Below, in pieces: positions 13,530 through 20,713 of a DNA stretch of 20,713 bases. The DNA is from JBGTCY01 sp041748615 (GTDB lineage: Bacteria; Bacteroidota; Bacteroidia; Chitinophagales; CAIOSU01), in the NCBI GenBank assembly GCA_041748615.1, contig JBGTCY010000206.1:1-20713 (forward strand), given 5' to 3'. Numbering within the stretch: the stretch's first letter is position 1; every line of letters begins with the position of its first letter. The position numbers and the translations under genes were made by a program. The notes beneath the pieces were generated by a model that saw only the letters and a list, made by a program, of their open reading frames with translations, was not told the DNA's origin and made no database searches.

Positions 13530-14705
13530 TTACAACTTCTCAATCACAATCGCGGAAGCGCCACCGCCACCGTTGCAAATTCCCGCGCAGCCGATTTTAC
13601 CATTTTTATTTTTCAGAGCTGAAAGCAACGTGATGGTAATCCGTGCGCCACTCACTCCCACCGGATGTCCTAATGCCACCGCGCCTCCGTAAACATTCAC
13701 CTTCGCGGGGTCCAACTGCATTTCTTTGATATTGGCTAACGCCACCACCGAGAATGCTTCATTGATTTCAAAAAAATCAATGTCTGTTATTTTCAAGCCT
13801 GCTTTCTCGATTGCTTTCGGCATCGCTTTGGAAGGCGTGGTGGTAAACATTTCAGGCTCCTGGGAGGCATCCGCGAAAGCAAGAATTTTCGCCAGCGGCC
13901 TCAATCCGAGTTCTTTTACTTTCTCTCCGCTCATCAACACCACTGCCGCAGCGCCATCATTGATTTTAGAAGCGTTTGCTGCGGTAATAGTTCCCTCTTT
14001 GTCAAAAGCCGGGCGCAAGGTTGGGATTTTATCGGGTGCAAACTTTTTATATTCCTCATCCTCACTCACGACTTCCGTTCCTTTTCTGGATTTGATTTCA
14101 ACTCCGACCAATTCATCTTTGAATGCGCCTTCTTTGTAAGCCTGGTGTGCACGATTATAGGATTCAATCGCATAAGCATCCTGAGCTTCGCGGCTAAAGG
14201 AATATTTCTTGGCGCACACTTCCCCCGCGTTGCCCATCATGTAGCCCTTGTAAGGGTCTTGCAGCGCGTCTCTGACAATGCTGTCTAAAAAAACGCCATT
14301 TCCGTAGCCAAAACCGTATCGCGCTTTTTCCACCATAAATGGCGCTCTCGACATGTTCTCCATACCTCCGGCAACCACCACATCATTATCGCCTGTCATA
14401 ATCGTTTGCGCGCCAATCATAATCGCTTTCATTCCGGAAGCGCACACTTTGTTAATCGTGGTAGTGGGAATCTGATTGGAAAGTCCCGCTGCCAGTGTAG
14501 CTTGTTTGGCGGGCGCTTGTCCGAGGTTGGCGCTGATGACATTGCCCATGAACACTTCATCCACCTGGTCGGGTTTTAAGCCTGCCCGCTGCACCGCGTT
14601 TTTAATCGCGACAGCGCCCAGTTCAGTGGCGGGAATTGATGACAACACTCCTCCAAAACTTCCGATAGGCGTGCGAGCGACAGAAACGATGAAAACTTCT
14701 CTCAT
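13530..14705 (-). CDS. Acetyl-CoA C-acetyltransferase (thiolase)
   Basis: Type II biosynthetic-type thiolase of 391 aa. It condenses two acetyl-CoA molecules to acetoacetyl-CoA or catalyses the reverse thiolysis. All catalytic elements are present: nucleophile Cys88 in VCASGMKA, NEAF (315-318), His347 in GHPVGVSGAR and Cys377 in CAGICNGGGGASA. Length and an N-terminus of MREVFIVSVARTPIGSFGG are typical. Substrate chain length cannot be read from sequence alone; similarity to AtoB/PhaA-type enzymes makes acetoacetyl-CoA most likely. No other fatty-acid or ketone genes lie nearby. A TAnnTTTG box lies 44 nt upstream. Confidence 0.95.
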   Translation of the reverse strand: MREVFIVSVARTPIGSFGGVLSSIPATELGAVAIKNAVQRAGLKPDQVDEVFMGNVISANLGQAPAKQATLAAGLSNQIPTTTINKVCASGMKAIMIGAQTIMTGDNDVVVAGGMENMSRAPFMVEKARYGFGYGNGVFLDSIVRDALQDPYKGYMMGNAGEVCAKKYSFSREAQDAYAIESYNRAHQAYKEGAFKDELVGVEIKSRKGTEVVSEDEEYKKFAPDKIPTLRPAFDKEGTITAANASKINDGAAAVVLMSGEKVKELGLRPLAKILAFADASQEPEMFTTTPSKAMPKAIEKAGLKITDIDFFEINEAFSVVALANIKEMQLDPAKVNVYGGAVALGHPVGVSGARITITLLSALKNKNGKIGCAGICNGGGGASAIVIEKL

Positions 14706-15076
14706 AAATTGTTTGAATTGATGGGTTTAAAAATGTCTTTTTTACGGGGCAAAGTTAGTGTTTTTGGGGGGACAGGGGACGAGGGTAATTTATTTTACTT
14801 CCAGCAGAAAATAGACACTTACAAACCAAAACTTAATAACAAGTTGTCGTTTTTTTTAGCGCCAAAAAACAATTCACAAAAAACAAATAATGTTCAATTC
14901 TAAAAAATCAAAACACAAATCAACCCGGACATACTCGTTACGTTGGTTTGAAGTTTCTTTTGAATTGGATTTTTTTTGTGATTTGCTTTTTGTGATTTGT
15001 AATTTCAATGACCTTTTCCTGTTGGAAAAAACATTAATATCAAGGTCATCCAATCTAACATCCAACATCTCAAATC
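14706..15076. other. 371-nt non-coding region with low-complexity words and a G-rich tract
   Basis: No gene is supported between the thiolase start and the SanA-like stop. It holds the thiolase -7 box, a G-rich tract (14766-14785), AT-rich sequence with repeated CAAATCACAAA-like words on the minus strand (about 14960-15005), a nested dyad (ATGACCTT 15008-15015 with AAGGTCAT 15042-15049, enclosing TTTTCC-TGTT-GGAAAA), and a heptamer tract running into the end of the next gene. Short ORFs here consist of the repeated words and were not called. Confidence 0.6.
14750..14757 (-). promoter_or_regulatory. Candidate -7 box for the thiolase gene
   Basis: On the minus strand TAACTTTG matches TAnnTTTG exactly, 44 nt upstream of the thiolase ATG. 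The position where a -33 TTTG would be expected is occupied by the C-rich complement of the G tract at 14766-14785. Confidence 0.4.
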
Positions 15077-15083
15077 TCAAATC
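15049..15083. repeat. Degenerate heptamer tract (NNNNATC x5)
   Basis: Five consecutive 7-mers read TCCAATC, TAACATC, CAACATC, TCAAATC, TCAAATC, all ending in ATC, and a sixth partial unit (CCAATC) follows. The last unit overlaps the stop of the SanA-like gene. Confidence 0.5.
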
Positions 15084-15709
15084 CCAATCTCCTCCCCCAA
15101 AAACTTTGGTTGTTTTTTAAGTACATATAGGTCAATCACCACTTTTACGCGAGCGAATACTTCGCGGAGTTTGGTTTTGAAGCCCGATTGCAGGTTGACA
15201 TCTTTGGCATTGAACGCTACCGCGTCAATGTCTTTCCGCTTGGCGATAAAAAGCGCGCGTTCATTATGAAACTGTTGTGAGATGATGGTAAACTTTTGTT
15301 GACCAAACACTTCCTTGCAGCGCACCACTGAATCAAGTGTGCGGAATCCGGCATAATCAAGATGAATTTTGTGAGCCGGAATACCAAGTTTGACTAATTC
15401 CCTGCGCATTTCGCGCGGCTCGTTGTAATTAGCAACGCGATTATCGCCACTCACGATGATTACTTCTATTTTTCCGGCTTTGTAGAGTTGCGCTGCCGCC
15501 TGAATGCGGTATTTAAAAAAGAGATTTTCGCTGCCATCCATCCGGTATTTACTGGTGCCTAATACCAATCCCGCCTTGTTGTCAGGTAATTTTTCGATGG
15601 AATTGAAAATGCGGGAAGTGGAACCAAACTTCACTGCGAGATTACACAAAACCACACCCATCAAGGGAATTGTAAGTATGACAACAAAAGTCCAAACTTT
15701 TCTGCTCAT
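15077..15709 (-). CDS. SanA/YdcF-like envelope protein (DUF218)
   Basis: A 210-aa protein with an N-terminal membrane anchor (about residues 5-27) and a DUF218 domain. Matching segments are VLGTSKY near 49-55, IIVSGDNRVANYNEPREMRRELVKLGIP (about 84-111), a DYAGFRTLDSVVRC stretch and FTIISQQFHNERALFIAKR, the order seen in SanA (vancomycin high-temperature exclusion protein). SanA is linked to envelope barrier function in E. coli; the biochemical activity is not established. The ATG at 15709 gives a short basic start before the anchor, as expected. It is a single gene with no partner on its strand; its C-terminal codons overlap the heptamer tract. Confidence 0.85.
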   Translation of the reverse strand: MSRKVWTFVVILTIPLMGVVLCNLAVKFGSTSRIFNSIEKLPDNKAGLVLGTSKYRMDGSENLFFKYRIQAAAQLYKAGKIEVIIVSGDNRVANYNEPREMRRELVKLGIPAHKIHLDYAGFRTLDSVVRCKEVFGQQKFTIISQQFHNERALFIAKRKDIDAVAFNAKDVNLQSGFKTKLREVFARVKVVIDLYVLKKQPKFLGEEIGI

Positions 15710-15837
15710 TAAAGCGCTCTTATTTTTTCAAAATTGTAATTATTCAGTCATAAACTTCTTCCACCGGAAAGCAGTCCTTGACCACTCCTGTATTGCACTC
15801 CGAAATTGAATTTAATCCATCATAAAATCATCTTAAA

Positions 15838-16130
15838 ATGAAAAACTTTACTCTCTTAGTATTTTATTCATCCTTTTTTTTTCAATCTCACCGCGCAAGT
15901 CACTGTGGATGACAGCATCACGTTAGGTCCGGGATAAGTCAACATAGTTTTTTACAATCTGCCGGATGGTGCTAAGACTTCCTTTTCTTACTGAAACGAG
16001 GATTTGCAAATCAGGACAACTTCCTTGTCCCCCCACTGTTCATTCCGCGCAATCTTTATAAAGGGCAGTCCCCTAAATTTCTTGAACTTTATGCAGAATG
16101 GTGTGTAAAAATGTTCATGTAGCTTTCTAA
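15838..16130 (+). pseudogene. Remnant of a Bacteroidota secreted-protein gene
   Basis: An ATG at 15838 starts a signal-peptide-like MKNFTLLVFYSSFFF. The frame then breaks at a run of nine T (15874-15882); removing one T restores NLTAQVTVDDSITLGPG. This frame meets TAA at 15935-15937, then reads VNIVFYNLPDGAKTSFSY, meets TGA at 15992-15994, then NEDLQIRTTS. The pattern TLGxGYxNxVFYxLxDG...W(D)L is what I associate with HmuY-like or T9SS-secreted Bacteroidota proteins, and both stops fall where Tyr and Trp codons would be expected. A further frame change near 16075 gives KFLELYAEW. This fits a gene decayed by one slippage and two nonsense changes. The family call is tentative. Confidence 0.5.
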
Positions 16131-16297
16131 AAATTCACTCTATTAGTTTGCCTCATCCCTTCCTCTCCAAGGAGTAGGGAAAATTGGCAATTTTTAGAAC
16201 TGCACCAAAGTTGATTTTAAAAATTGACTTTCATCTGCTAACTAATACTCATCATACTGCAAACATTGGTTTACAAAAAAGTAATCTGACATTACGG

Positions 16298-16316
16298 GTT
16301 AAAATCTTATTTTAAC
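16298..16316. promoter_or_regulatory. 8-bp perfect hairpin upstream of the PorV/PorQ-like gene
   Basis: GTTAAAAT (16298-16305), CTT, ATTTTAAC (16309-16316) lies 19 nt upstream of the TTG start. It could be an operator or a leader hairpin; no T-run follows. Confidence 0.35.
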
Positions 16317-16335
16317 ACCCTCAAAACATCTTCAT

Positions 16336-17184
16336 TTGAATCGCTGTCACTTCTTCCTTTTGTTGTGCGTGATAAATTCACCTCTGCTCTATGCCAACTT
16401 TAACGAGCCGGCAGGCGCGCGATCTTCGGGTTTAGGAAATCATTACACCACGTTGTCCGATGTTTTTTCCGCCAATAACAACCAGGCGGGGTTAGGTTTT
16501 ATTAAAGATTATTCATTCGGAATTTCAGCCCGCAACCGTTTCATACTTTCAGAGTTGAATCGCTTTTACGCGGTCGCTGCGCTCCCGACCAAGACAGGCA
16601 CATTCGGTCTGAACCTGAGCTATTTCGGACAACCCTCATTCAATGAGAAAAAAATCGGCATCGGTTTCGGAAAAGCATTCGGGGAAAAATTTTCAGCCGG
16701 GTTGCAATTCGATTATCTCAATATCGCCATCGAGGAATACGGACAACGGCATTTGTTCACTTTTGAAGTTGGCATGCAGTACAAAATATTGGAGGAATTA
16801 AGTGTTGGGGCGCATCTGTTTAATCCCCTGCGCTTGGACATCACGGAAGAATCTGATGAAAAATTGCCCACTGTCATGCGTTTCGGATTGAGCTATACGC
16901 CTTCTAAAAAAATAGCCCTGCTCGCTGAGGTGGATAAAGACCTTGATTTTCAGCCGGTCTATAAAGTCGGTATTGAATACAAGGTGATTGATAAACTGAC
17001 ATTGCGCACCGGCTTTAATGCCAACCCCTTTTCAGCCGCATTCGGTGTGGGGTTGTTTGTGAAAGATTTAGTCATTGATGTTTCATCCACGTTTCATCCC
17101 GTATTGGGAGTTTCACCCGCGTTGTCCTTGTTGTATGTAGTGAAAAAGAAAAAGGAAAAAAATGAAATGCCAGGAATGAATTAA
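16336..17184 (+). CDS. PorV/PorQ-like outer-membrane beta-barrel protein
   Basis: A 282-aa protein with a signal peptide (about residues 1-20, cleaved near YA-NF) and alternating amphipathic strands throughout. The mature N-terminus AGARSSGLGNHYTTLSDVFSANNNQAGLG (about 26-54) is the hallmark of the UPF0164/PorV-PorQ family, a FadL-like barrel group abundant in Bacteroidota, some members serving type IX secretion. The start is TTG at 16336: an in-frame TAA lies at 16300 and no ATG intervenes, while the TTG gives a good signal peptide. The end is Lys-rich (KKKKEKNEMPGMN). It converges on the usp gene with a 24-nt gap. Its own role, transport or secretion, cannot be told from sequence. Confidence 0.8.
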   Translation: MNRCHFFLLLCVINSPLLYANFNEPAGARSSGLGNHYTTLSDVFSANNNQAGLGFIKDYSFGISARNRFILSELNRFYAVAALPTKTGTFGLNLSYFGQPSFNEKKIGIGFGKAFGEKFSAGLQFDYLNIAIEEYGQRHLFTFEVGMQYKILEELSVGAHLFNPLRLDITEESDEKLPTVMRFGLSYTPSKKIALLAEVDKDLDFQPVYKVGIEYKVIDKLTLRTGFNANPFSAAFGVGLFVKDLVIDVSSTFHPVLGVSPALSLLYVVKKKKEKNEMPGMN

Positions 17185-17208
17185 AGTTGATTCTACTCCC
17201 AAGTTTCA

Positions 17209-18033
17209 TTATGGTAATACTATCAGGGGTGTTTCCGCGTCATACACCAATTCGTTGATGAGAAAGGTTCTGAAAATACTGTCCATGAGCAGACGGCTGC
17301 CTCGCTGCACAACTAAGAGTTCGTTATGTTTTTCGGTCATCATTTTTTTCAATGCTACAAAAACCTCTGCTCCGGCTTTTGTTTCAAAACTTGTGTGATG
17401 AGAGCTGCCGTATTCGTCTGCGAATGTTTTCAAAAATGCCACTGAAGCTGTTTGTTCATCAGGTGATTTCAGCAGAGTGAAAAACACGATGTTACGGACC
17501 ACACCGTCTGTCAGGCGTAATATTTTTTTGAACGCTTTGTGATTAAATTCAAATCCCGGAGTCACCGAAACTCTCAATGTGTCCATCGTGAATTGTTCGA
17601 TATGCCGGGGTAGCGCAACCACTTCACAGATTCCCTGGTCAATCAGGTGAACGGTTGTGCTGCCGATAAAGAGTTTTTTCAACATACCGGTACCTTTCAG
17701 ACCGGTAAAAATGAGGTTGTCGAAATACGGGTCGTTCAGAAGTTTGGGAAGGTAAAGAATAATATTTTTATCGGTGACATGACTTTGAAACCGTGCGCCC
17801 TTCAGAACATCCTGCGCAAAATATTGCAGTTCATTTCTTGCTTTGCCGAGCGTGATTTCCGTCAGTTCTGTGGATGTGTCGGAATCCGTAAGCGCGGGAG
17901 CGGCTACAACGGCTTTATGAAATAATAATAATTCAGCGCCTGTTTTTTGGCTCCAGTCATCAGCAAACTGCAACAGGTTTTTTGAATATGGCGAAAAATC
18001 AATCAGTACGATAAAGCGTTTTTTCATCTTCAC
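17209..18033 (-). CDS. Tandem universal stress protein (UspA family)
   Basis: A 274-aa cytosolic protein with two UspA-like halves. The first keeps the ATP-binding pattern G-2x-G-9x-G-S (Gly111, Gly114, Gly124, Ser125) and the start KRFIVLIDFSPYSKNLLQFA. The second half (about 150-274) is more degenerate: near the end QRGSRLLMDSIFRTFLINELVYDAETPLIVLP keeps the fold but not the full motif. It follows nhaP2 by 12 nt on the same strand, so the two are almost certainly cotranscribed; USPs are often fused to or paired with CPA-type antiporters and may sense nucleotides for them. Start at 18033 (MKMKKR) or two codons later. Confidence 0.9.
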   Translation of the reverse strand: MKMKKRFIVLIDFSPYSKNLLQFADDWSQKTGAELLLFHKAVVAAPALTDSDTSTELTEITLGKARNELQYFAQDVLKGARFQSHVTDKNIILYLPKLLNDPYFDNLIFTGLKGTGMLKKLFIGSTTVHLIDQGICEVVALPRHIEQFTMDTLRVSVTPGFEFNHKAFKKILRLTDGVVRNIVFFTLLKSPDEQTASVAFLKTFADEYGSSHHTSFETKAGAEVFVALKKMMTEKHNELLVVQRGSRLLMDSIFRTFLINELVYDAETPLIVLP

Positions 18034-18045
18034 AAATTTATAACT

Positions 18046-19533
18046 TCATTCCAAAATATCTTCCGGCAGATGATTCAGTCTCAGACATTGATAAACTTTT
18101 TTGATGCCATCCTCATTGTCGGAAAGTGTAATAAGCATATCGTTGTTTTCGATAACAGTCGAGCCGTTGGGTGTAAAAAATTTACCGTCACGCTTAATCA
18201 TGGCGATGATGGCGGTTTTCGGAAAATGTAAATCCACGATTTTTCTTCCGACCGGATAGCTTTCTTCCGGCACCATGATTTCGCGAAGAGCGGATTTCAC
18301 GGTATCGGAAAGCATAAGGTCAACAGGCGCAATTTTTTTCACGCGGGCGGGTAAAGACACATGCAGCCATTTTGCTACCATTGGCAGCGTAGTGCCCTGG
18401 ATGATAATCGAAGTGAGAGAGATGAAAAACACGATATTGAAAATCATTTCCGCGTTCTCAATGCCCGCCAGCATGGGGTAGGTGGCAAACACGATGGGCA
18501 CGGCTCCGCGCAACCCGACCCACGAAATGTACCACCGCCTGCGCATCCGCATTTTGAAAGGCAGCAAACTGAACATCACACTCACCGGTCGCGCAACAAA
18601 AATCAGGAACATGGAAATCATCAGCCCCACGCCAATCAGCGGCACAATGTGACTGGGAAACACGAGCAAACCCAGCGTGAGAAACAGCACAATCTGCATC
18701 AGCCACGCCAGCCCGTCAAACATTTTCATAATGGTTTTTTTATGAATGAGTTCCTGGTTTCCTAAGTAAACGGCACAGAGATACACCGCCAGAAATCCGT
18801 TGCCACCGATAAAATCAGTCGCGGAAAAAGTGATGAACATCAGCGTGATTGCCAGCACGGAATACAAGCCCTCGAAATCCAATGTAATTTTATTGATGAT
18901 GAATTTGCTCAGCTTGCCGAAGGCAAGTCCCGCCAGCGTTCCGAGGATGATTTGTTGAAAGAAAAGCGGAACAATCGTTAGGATGCTCAATTCCGGGTTC
19001 ATGACCAATCCGAGAAATGCAATCGTCAGAAAATATGCCATCGGGTCGTTACTACCGCTTTCCAATTCAAGCGTATGACGCAGATTTTCTTTCAAGGCAA
19101 GCGCTTTAGAGCGAAGAATGGAAAACACCGCTGCAGCATCGGTGGATGATACAATAGCGCCCAGTAGCAACCCTTCGTAAATACTCAGGTCGGTGATGGC
19201 TGTAACGAAAAGACCGAGACAGACAGCGGTCAGCAAGACTCCTACAGTTGAAAGCGCAACTCCCTGCCATAAAACAGGTTTGATGGCGTGCCAGCTGGTA
19301 TCTAATCCACCGGAAAAGAGTATGAAATTCAGAGACACAATGCCGATAAACTGCGCGGCTTTCGGGTCATTAAACTGGATACCCCCAATGCCTTCAGAAC
19401 CCGCCAGGATACCTACCAGCACAAACAGGAGCAAAGTCGGTACTCCGAATTTGTAGGAAGTTTTTCCGGCAATAATGCTGATGAACAGCAAGATGGAACC
19501 AATCAGTAAAATGTTTTCCGTAGTTAAATCCAT
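18046..19533 (-). CDS. nhaP2: K+/H+ antiporter, NhaP2/CvrA type
   Basis: A 495-aa inner-membrane antiporter of the CPA1 group. The first roughly 385 residues contain about a dozen hydrophobic helices with family segments such as LNFILFSGGLD (about 68-78), GAIVSSTDAAAVFSIL (about 125-140), LESGSNDPMAYFLT (about 156-169) and WVGLRGAVPIVFATYP (about 340-355), typical of NhaP-type exchangers. The C-terminus (about 400-485) is a TrkA-C/RCK-C-like domain (VGRKIVDLHFPKTAIIAMIKRDGKFFTPNGSTVIENNDML), which binds regulatory ligands in related channels and fits the NhaP2 subclass. It heads a two-gene unit with the universal stress protein and is divergent from the helix-hairpin-helix gene across 65 nt. 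Confidence 0.92.
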   Translation of the reverse strand: MDLTTENILLIGSILLFISIIAGKTSYKFGVPTLLLFVLVGILAGSEGIGGIQFNDPKAAQFIGIVSLNFILFSGGLDTSWHAIKPVLWQGVALSTVGVLLTAVCLGLFVTAITDLSIYEGLLLGAIVSSTDAAAVFSILRSKALALKENLRHTLELESGSNDPMAYFLTIAFLGLVMNPELSILTIVPLFFQQIILGTLAGLAFGKLSKFIINKITLDFEGLYSVLAITLMFITFSATDFIGGNGFLAVYLCAVYLGNQELIHKKTIMKMFDGLAWLMQIVLFLTLGLLVFPSHIVPLIGVGLMISMFLIFVARPVSVMFSLLPFKMRMRRRWYISWVGLRGAVPIVFATYPMLAGIENAEMIFNIVFFISLTSIIIQGTTLPMVAKWLHVSLPARVKKIAPVDLMLSDTVKSALREIMVPEESYPVGRKIVDLHFPKTAIIAMIKRDGKFFTPNGSTVIENNDMLITLSDNEDGIKKVYQCLRLNHLPEDILE

Positions 19534-19570
19534 TCTTTATCTTGGCGCTTCTTTTATCAATTTCATTGCT

Positions 19571-19580
19571 GTAAATTTAC
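19571..19580. promoter_or_regulatory. Palindromic GTAAATTTAC between divergent genes
   Basis: A perfect 10-bp palindrome in the 65-nt gap between nhaP2 and the helix-hairpin-helix gene. On both strands it contains TAAATTTA, one base from TAnnTTTG, 19 nt before the plus-strand ATG and 38 nt before the minus-strand ATG. It may serve both promoters or be an operator. Confidence 0.3.
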
Positions 19581-19598
19581 TGCATTCAGACAGGCTGC

Positions 19599-20713
19599 AT
19601 GTATCGAAATTCATTCATTCCTTTCATAATTTTATTTTGCGCTGTATCGCATGTTTTGCTGGCACAAGAACCAGAAATTACTCCTTCCCCGGTGGAAGAC
19701 ATCCGCCTGATTGATGTGGACCAGTTGCTTGAATCCGAATTGGAACAGACGGATGAAACCTTTGAATTTGACACCTACTTTGAAGCGCTGGATGATTACT
19801 CGGCACGACCGCTGAACCTCAATGCCGCCAACCTGGAACAGTTGCAACGCTTGCGCTTGCTTACTGACAAACAAGCCAACGCGATTATCCGTCATCGCGA
19901 ACGATACGGTAAATTCATTTCCATGTATGAGTTGCAGGCAGTTACCGGTTTAGATTTAACAGACATCGAACGTATCAGAGCGTTTGTAAAAATCAGGGAT
20001 GACTTGGACAGCTACCGGTTCAATAATGTGAAAGAATTGCTGTTTGGCGGAGACCATACCTTGTTCATTCGATTCGGGCAAACATTGGAAACGCAGCGCG
20101 GCTACACGCCCGTCCCCGAAGGCAGCACGGCAACGCGCTACCTCGGTGGACCACAGCGCTTGTATCTGCGATACCGCTATAATTTTGGCGACAAACTTTC
20201 TTACGGTTTCACGACTGATAAGGACGCGGGGGAAGAATTTTTCGGAAAATCACAGCCACGAGGATTTGATTTTTATTCCGGTCATTTATTTATCAGGCGA
20301 GCGGGTCCGTTCAAACATGTTGCGGTTGGAGATTACGAAGTGATGATAGGGCAGGGGTTAATCTTGTGGTCGGGATTCGGATTCGGAAAAAGTCCTTTTG
20401 TGACCAATGTAAAACGGCAGGGTGAAGTGCTGCGTCCCTATACTTCCGTGAATGAAAACCGGTTTATGCGCGGAGCCGCCACCACGATTCAGGCAAACAA
20501 TTTTGAAATCACCGGTTTTGTTTCGCGCGATAAAAAAGACGCCAGCATCGCGCAGGTGGACACCACTTCGGAAACGGAAGAATTCGTGGTGGAAATTTCT
20601 TCATTGCAGGAATCAGGGTTGCATCGCACCCCTTCAGAATTGCGCAACAAGCGGGCTGTCGGTCAAACGGTGATGGGTGGACATCTCAAGTACCGCAGGC
20701 GTGTTTCGCACAT
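19599..20713 (+). CDS. Helix-hairpin-helix-containing outer-membrane protein, 3'-truncated by window edge
   Basis: The 371 codons present start at an ATG (19599) with a signal peptide (about residues 1-22, ending LLA-QEP). Residues about 71-130 form two helix-hairpin-helix-like repeats: PLNLNAANLEQLQRLRLLTDKQANAIIRHRERYGKFISMYELQAVTGLDLTDIERI, similar to ComEA. After that the sequence (about 140 onward) is strand-rich and aromatic (LRYRYNFGDKLSYGFTTDKD, VGDYEVMIGQGLILWSGFGFGKSP), consistent with an outer-membrane barrel. This architecture is common in Bacteroidota and unexplained; DNA binding or uptake at the outer membrane is a guess from the HhH repeats. The gene runs off the window, so total length is unknown. 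Confidence 0.8.
   Translation, partial: MYRNSFIPFIILFCAVSHVLLAQEPEITPSPVEDIRLIDVDQLLESELEQTDETFEFDTYFEALDDYSARPLNLNAANLEQLQRLRLLTDKQANAIIRHRERYGKFISMYELQAVTGLDLTDIERIRAFVKIRDDLDSYRFNNVKELLFGGDHTLFIRFGQTLETQRGYTPVPEGSTATRYLGGPQRLYLRYRYNFGDKLSYGFTTDKDAGEEFFGKSQPRGFDFYSGHLFIRRAGPFKHVAVGDYEVMIGQGLILWSGFGFGKSPFVTNVKRQGEVLRPYTSVNENRFMRGAATTIQANNFEITGFVSRDKKDASIAQVDTTSETEEFVVEISSLQESGLHRTPSELRNKRAVGQTVMGGHLKYRRRVSH

Larger units (their letters stand above)
15710..16335. other. 626-nt region without an intact gene
   Basis: Between the SanA-like gene and the PorV/PorQ-like gene. It contains a decayed secreted-protein gene (15838 to about 16130) and, just before the next gene, a perfect hairpin (16298-16316). 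The rest (about 16135-16295) is AT-rich with nothing recognisable. Confidence 0.6.

Noticed and set aside
13410..13622. A 70-aa plus-strand ORF downstream of the thiolase
   Set aside because: Half of it is antisense to the thiolase C-terminus, with no supporting features.
14709..14903. A 64-aa plus-strand ORF in the thiolase upstream region
   Set aside because: It covers the thiolase promoter and G-rich tract and has no recognisable features.
14874..15080. A 68-aa minus-strand ORF downstream of the SanA-like gene
   Set aside because: Its sequence is made of repeated CAAATCACAAA-like words and the heptamer tract and resembles no protein domain.
15710..16335. A tRNA or other structured RNA gene in the 626-nt gap
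   Set aside because: No cloverleaf, T-loop or B-box-like sequence was found by eye; the protein-like remnant explains half the region.

Overview
The window looks like chromosomal DNA of a Bacteroidota bacterium. The reasons are the protein types (a PorV/PorQ-like barrel, an outer-membrane protein with helix-hairpin-helix repeats, a Bacteroidota-style tyrosine recombinase), start codons without Shine-Dalgarno sequences, and TAnnTTTG-type -7 boxes just upstream of several starts. I cannot place it below phylum; Chitinophagia/Sphingobacteriia-like is a guess.

Layout. 1-1059 (-): N-terminal part of a PgpH-like 7TMR-HD phosphodiesterase, cut by the window edge. 1060-1480: non-coding, with a GC-rich block of nested palindromes. 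1481-3737 (-): gapA then pgk, a glycolytic pair. 3859-4962 (-): alkC, an alkylation-specific DNA glycosylase. 5073-9820: a 4.75-kb integrative element. 9803-11170 (-): mnmE, apparently with a CTG start. 11352-12886 (+): a small membrane-anchored protein and prfB, which has the programmed +1 frameshift. 12956-15709 (-): a small membrane protein, a thiolase and a SanA-like protein. 15838-16130: a decayed secreted-protein gene. 16336-17184 (+): a PorV/PorQ-like barrel. 17209-19533 (-): nhaP2 with a tandem universal stress protein. 19599-20713 (+): the start of the helix-hairpin-helix outer-membrane protein.

The most interesting region is the integrative element. It is bounded by a perfect 21-bp direct repeat (5073-5093 and 9800-9820) covering the last codons and stop of mnmE, so insertion leaves MnmE intact. 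This is the same gene end used by the unrelated Salmonella island SGI1. The element has one gene direction: integrase, a 298-aa unknown, an excisionase-like HTH protein, a 178-aa unknown, a phage/plasmid gene II/X-type replication protein, a 57-aa protein and an 82-aa protein. No phage morphogenesis or relaxase gene is visible. It carries a perfect inverted repeat at the core att site, six copies of a TTGTTGYTA nonamer arranged like integrase arm sites (five beside int in helical phase, one near the opposite end), and a 39-nt stop-codon/hairpin cassette repeated at two gene junctions.

Functions outside the element are housekeeping: central carbon metabolism, tRNA modification, translation termination, alkylation repair, K+/H+ exchange and envelope proteins. 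Where mnmE and alkC meet across the element, the empty site would place alkC about 113 nt downstream of mnmE on the same strand.
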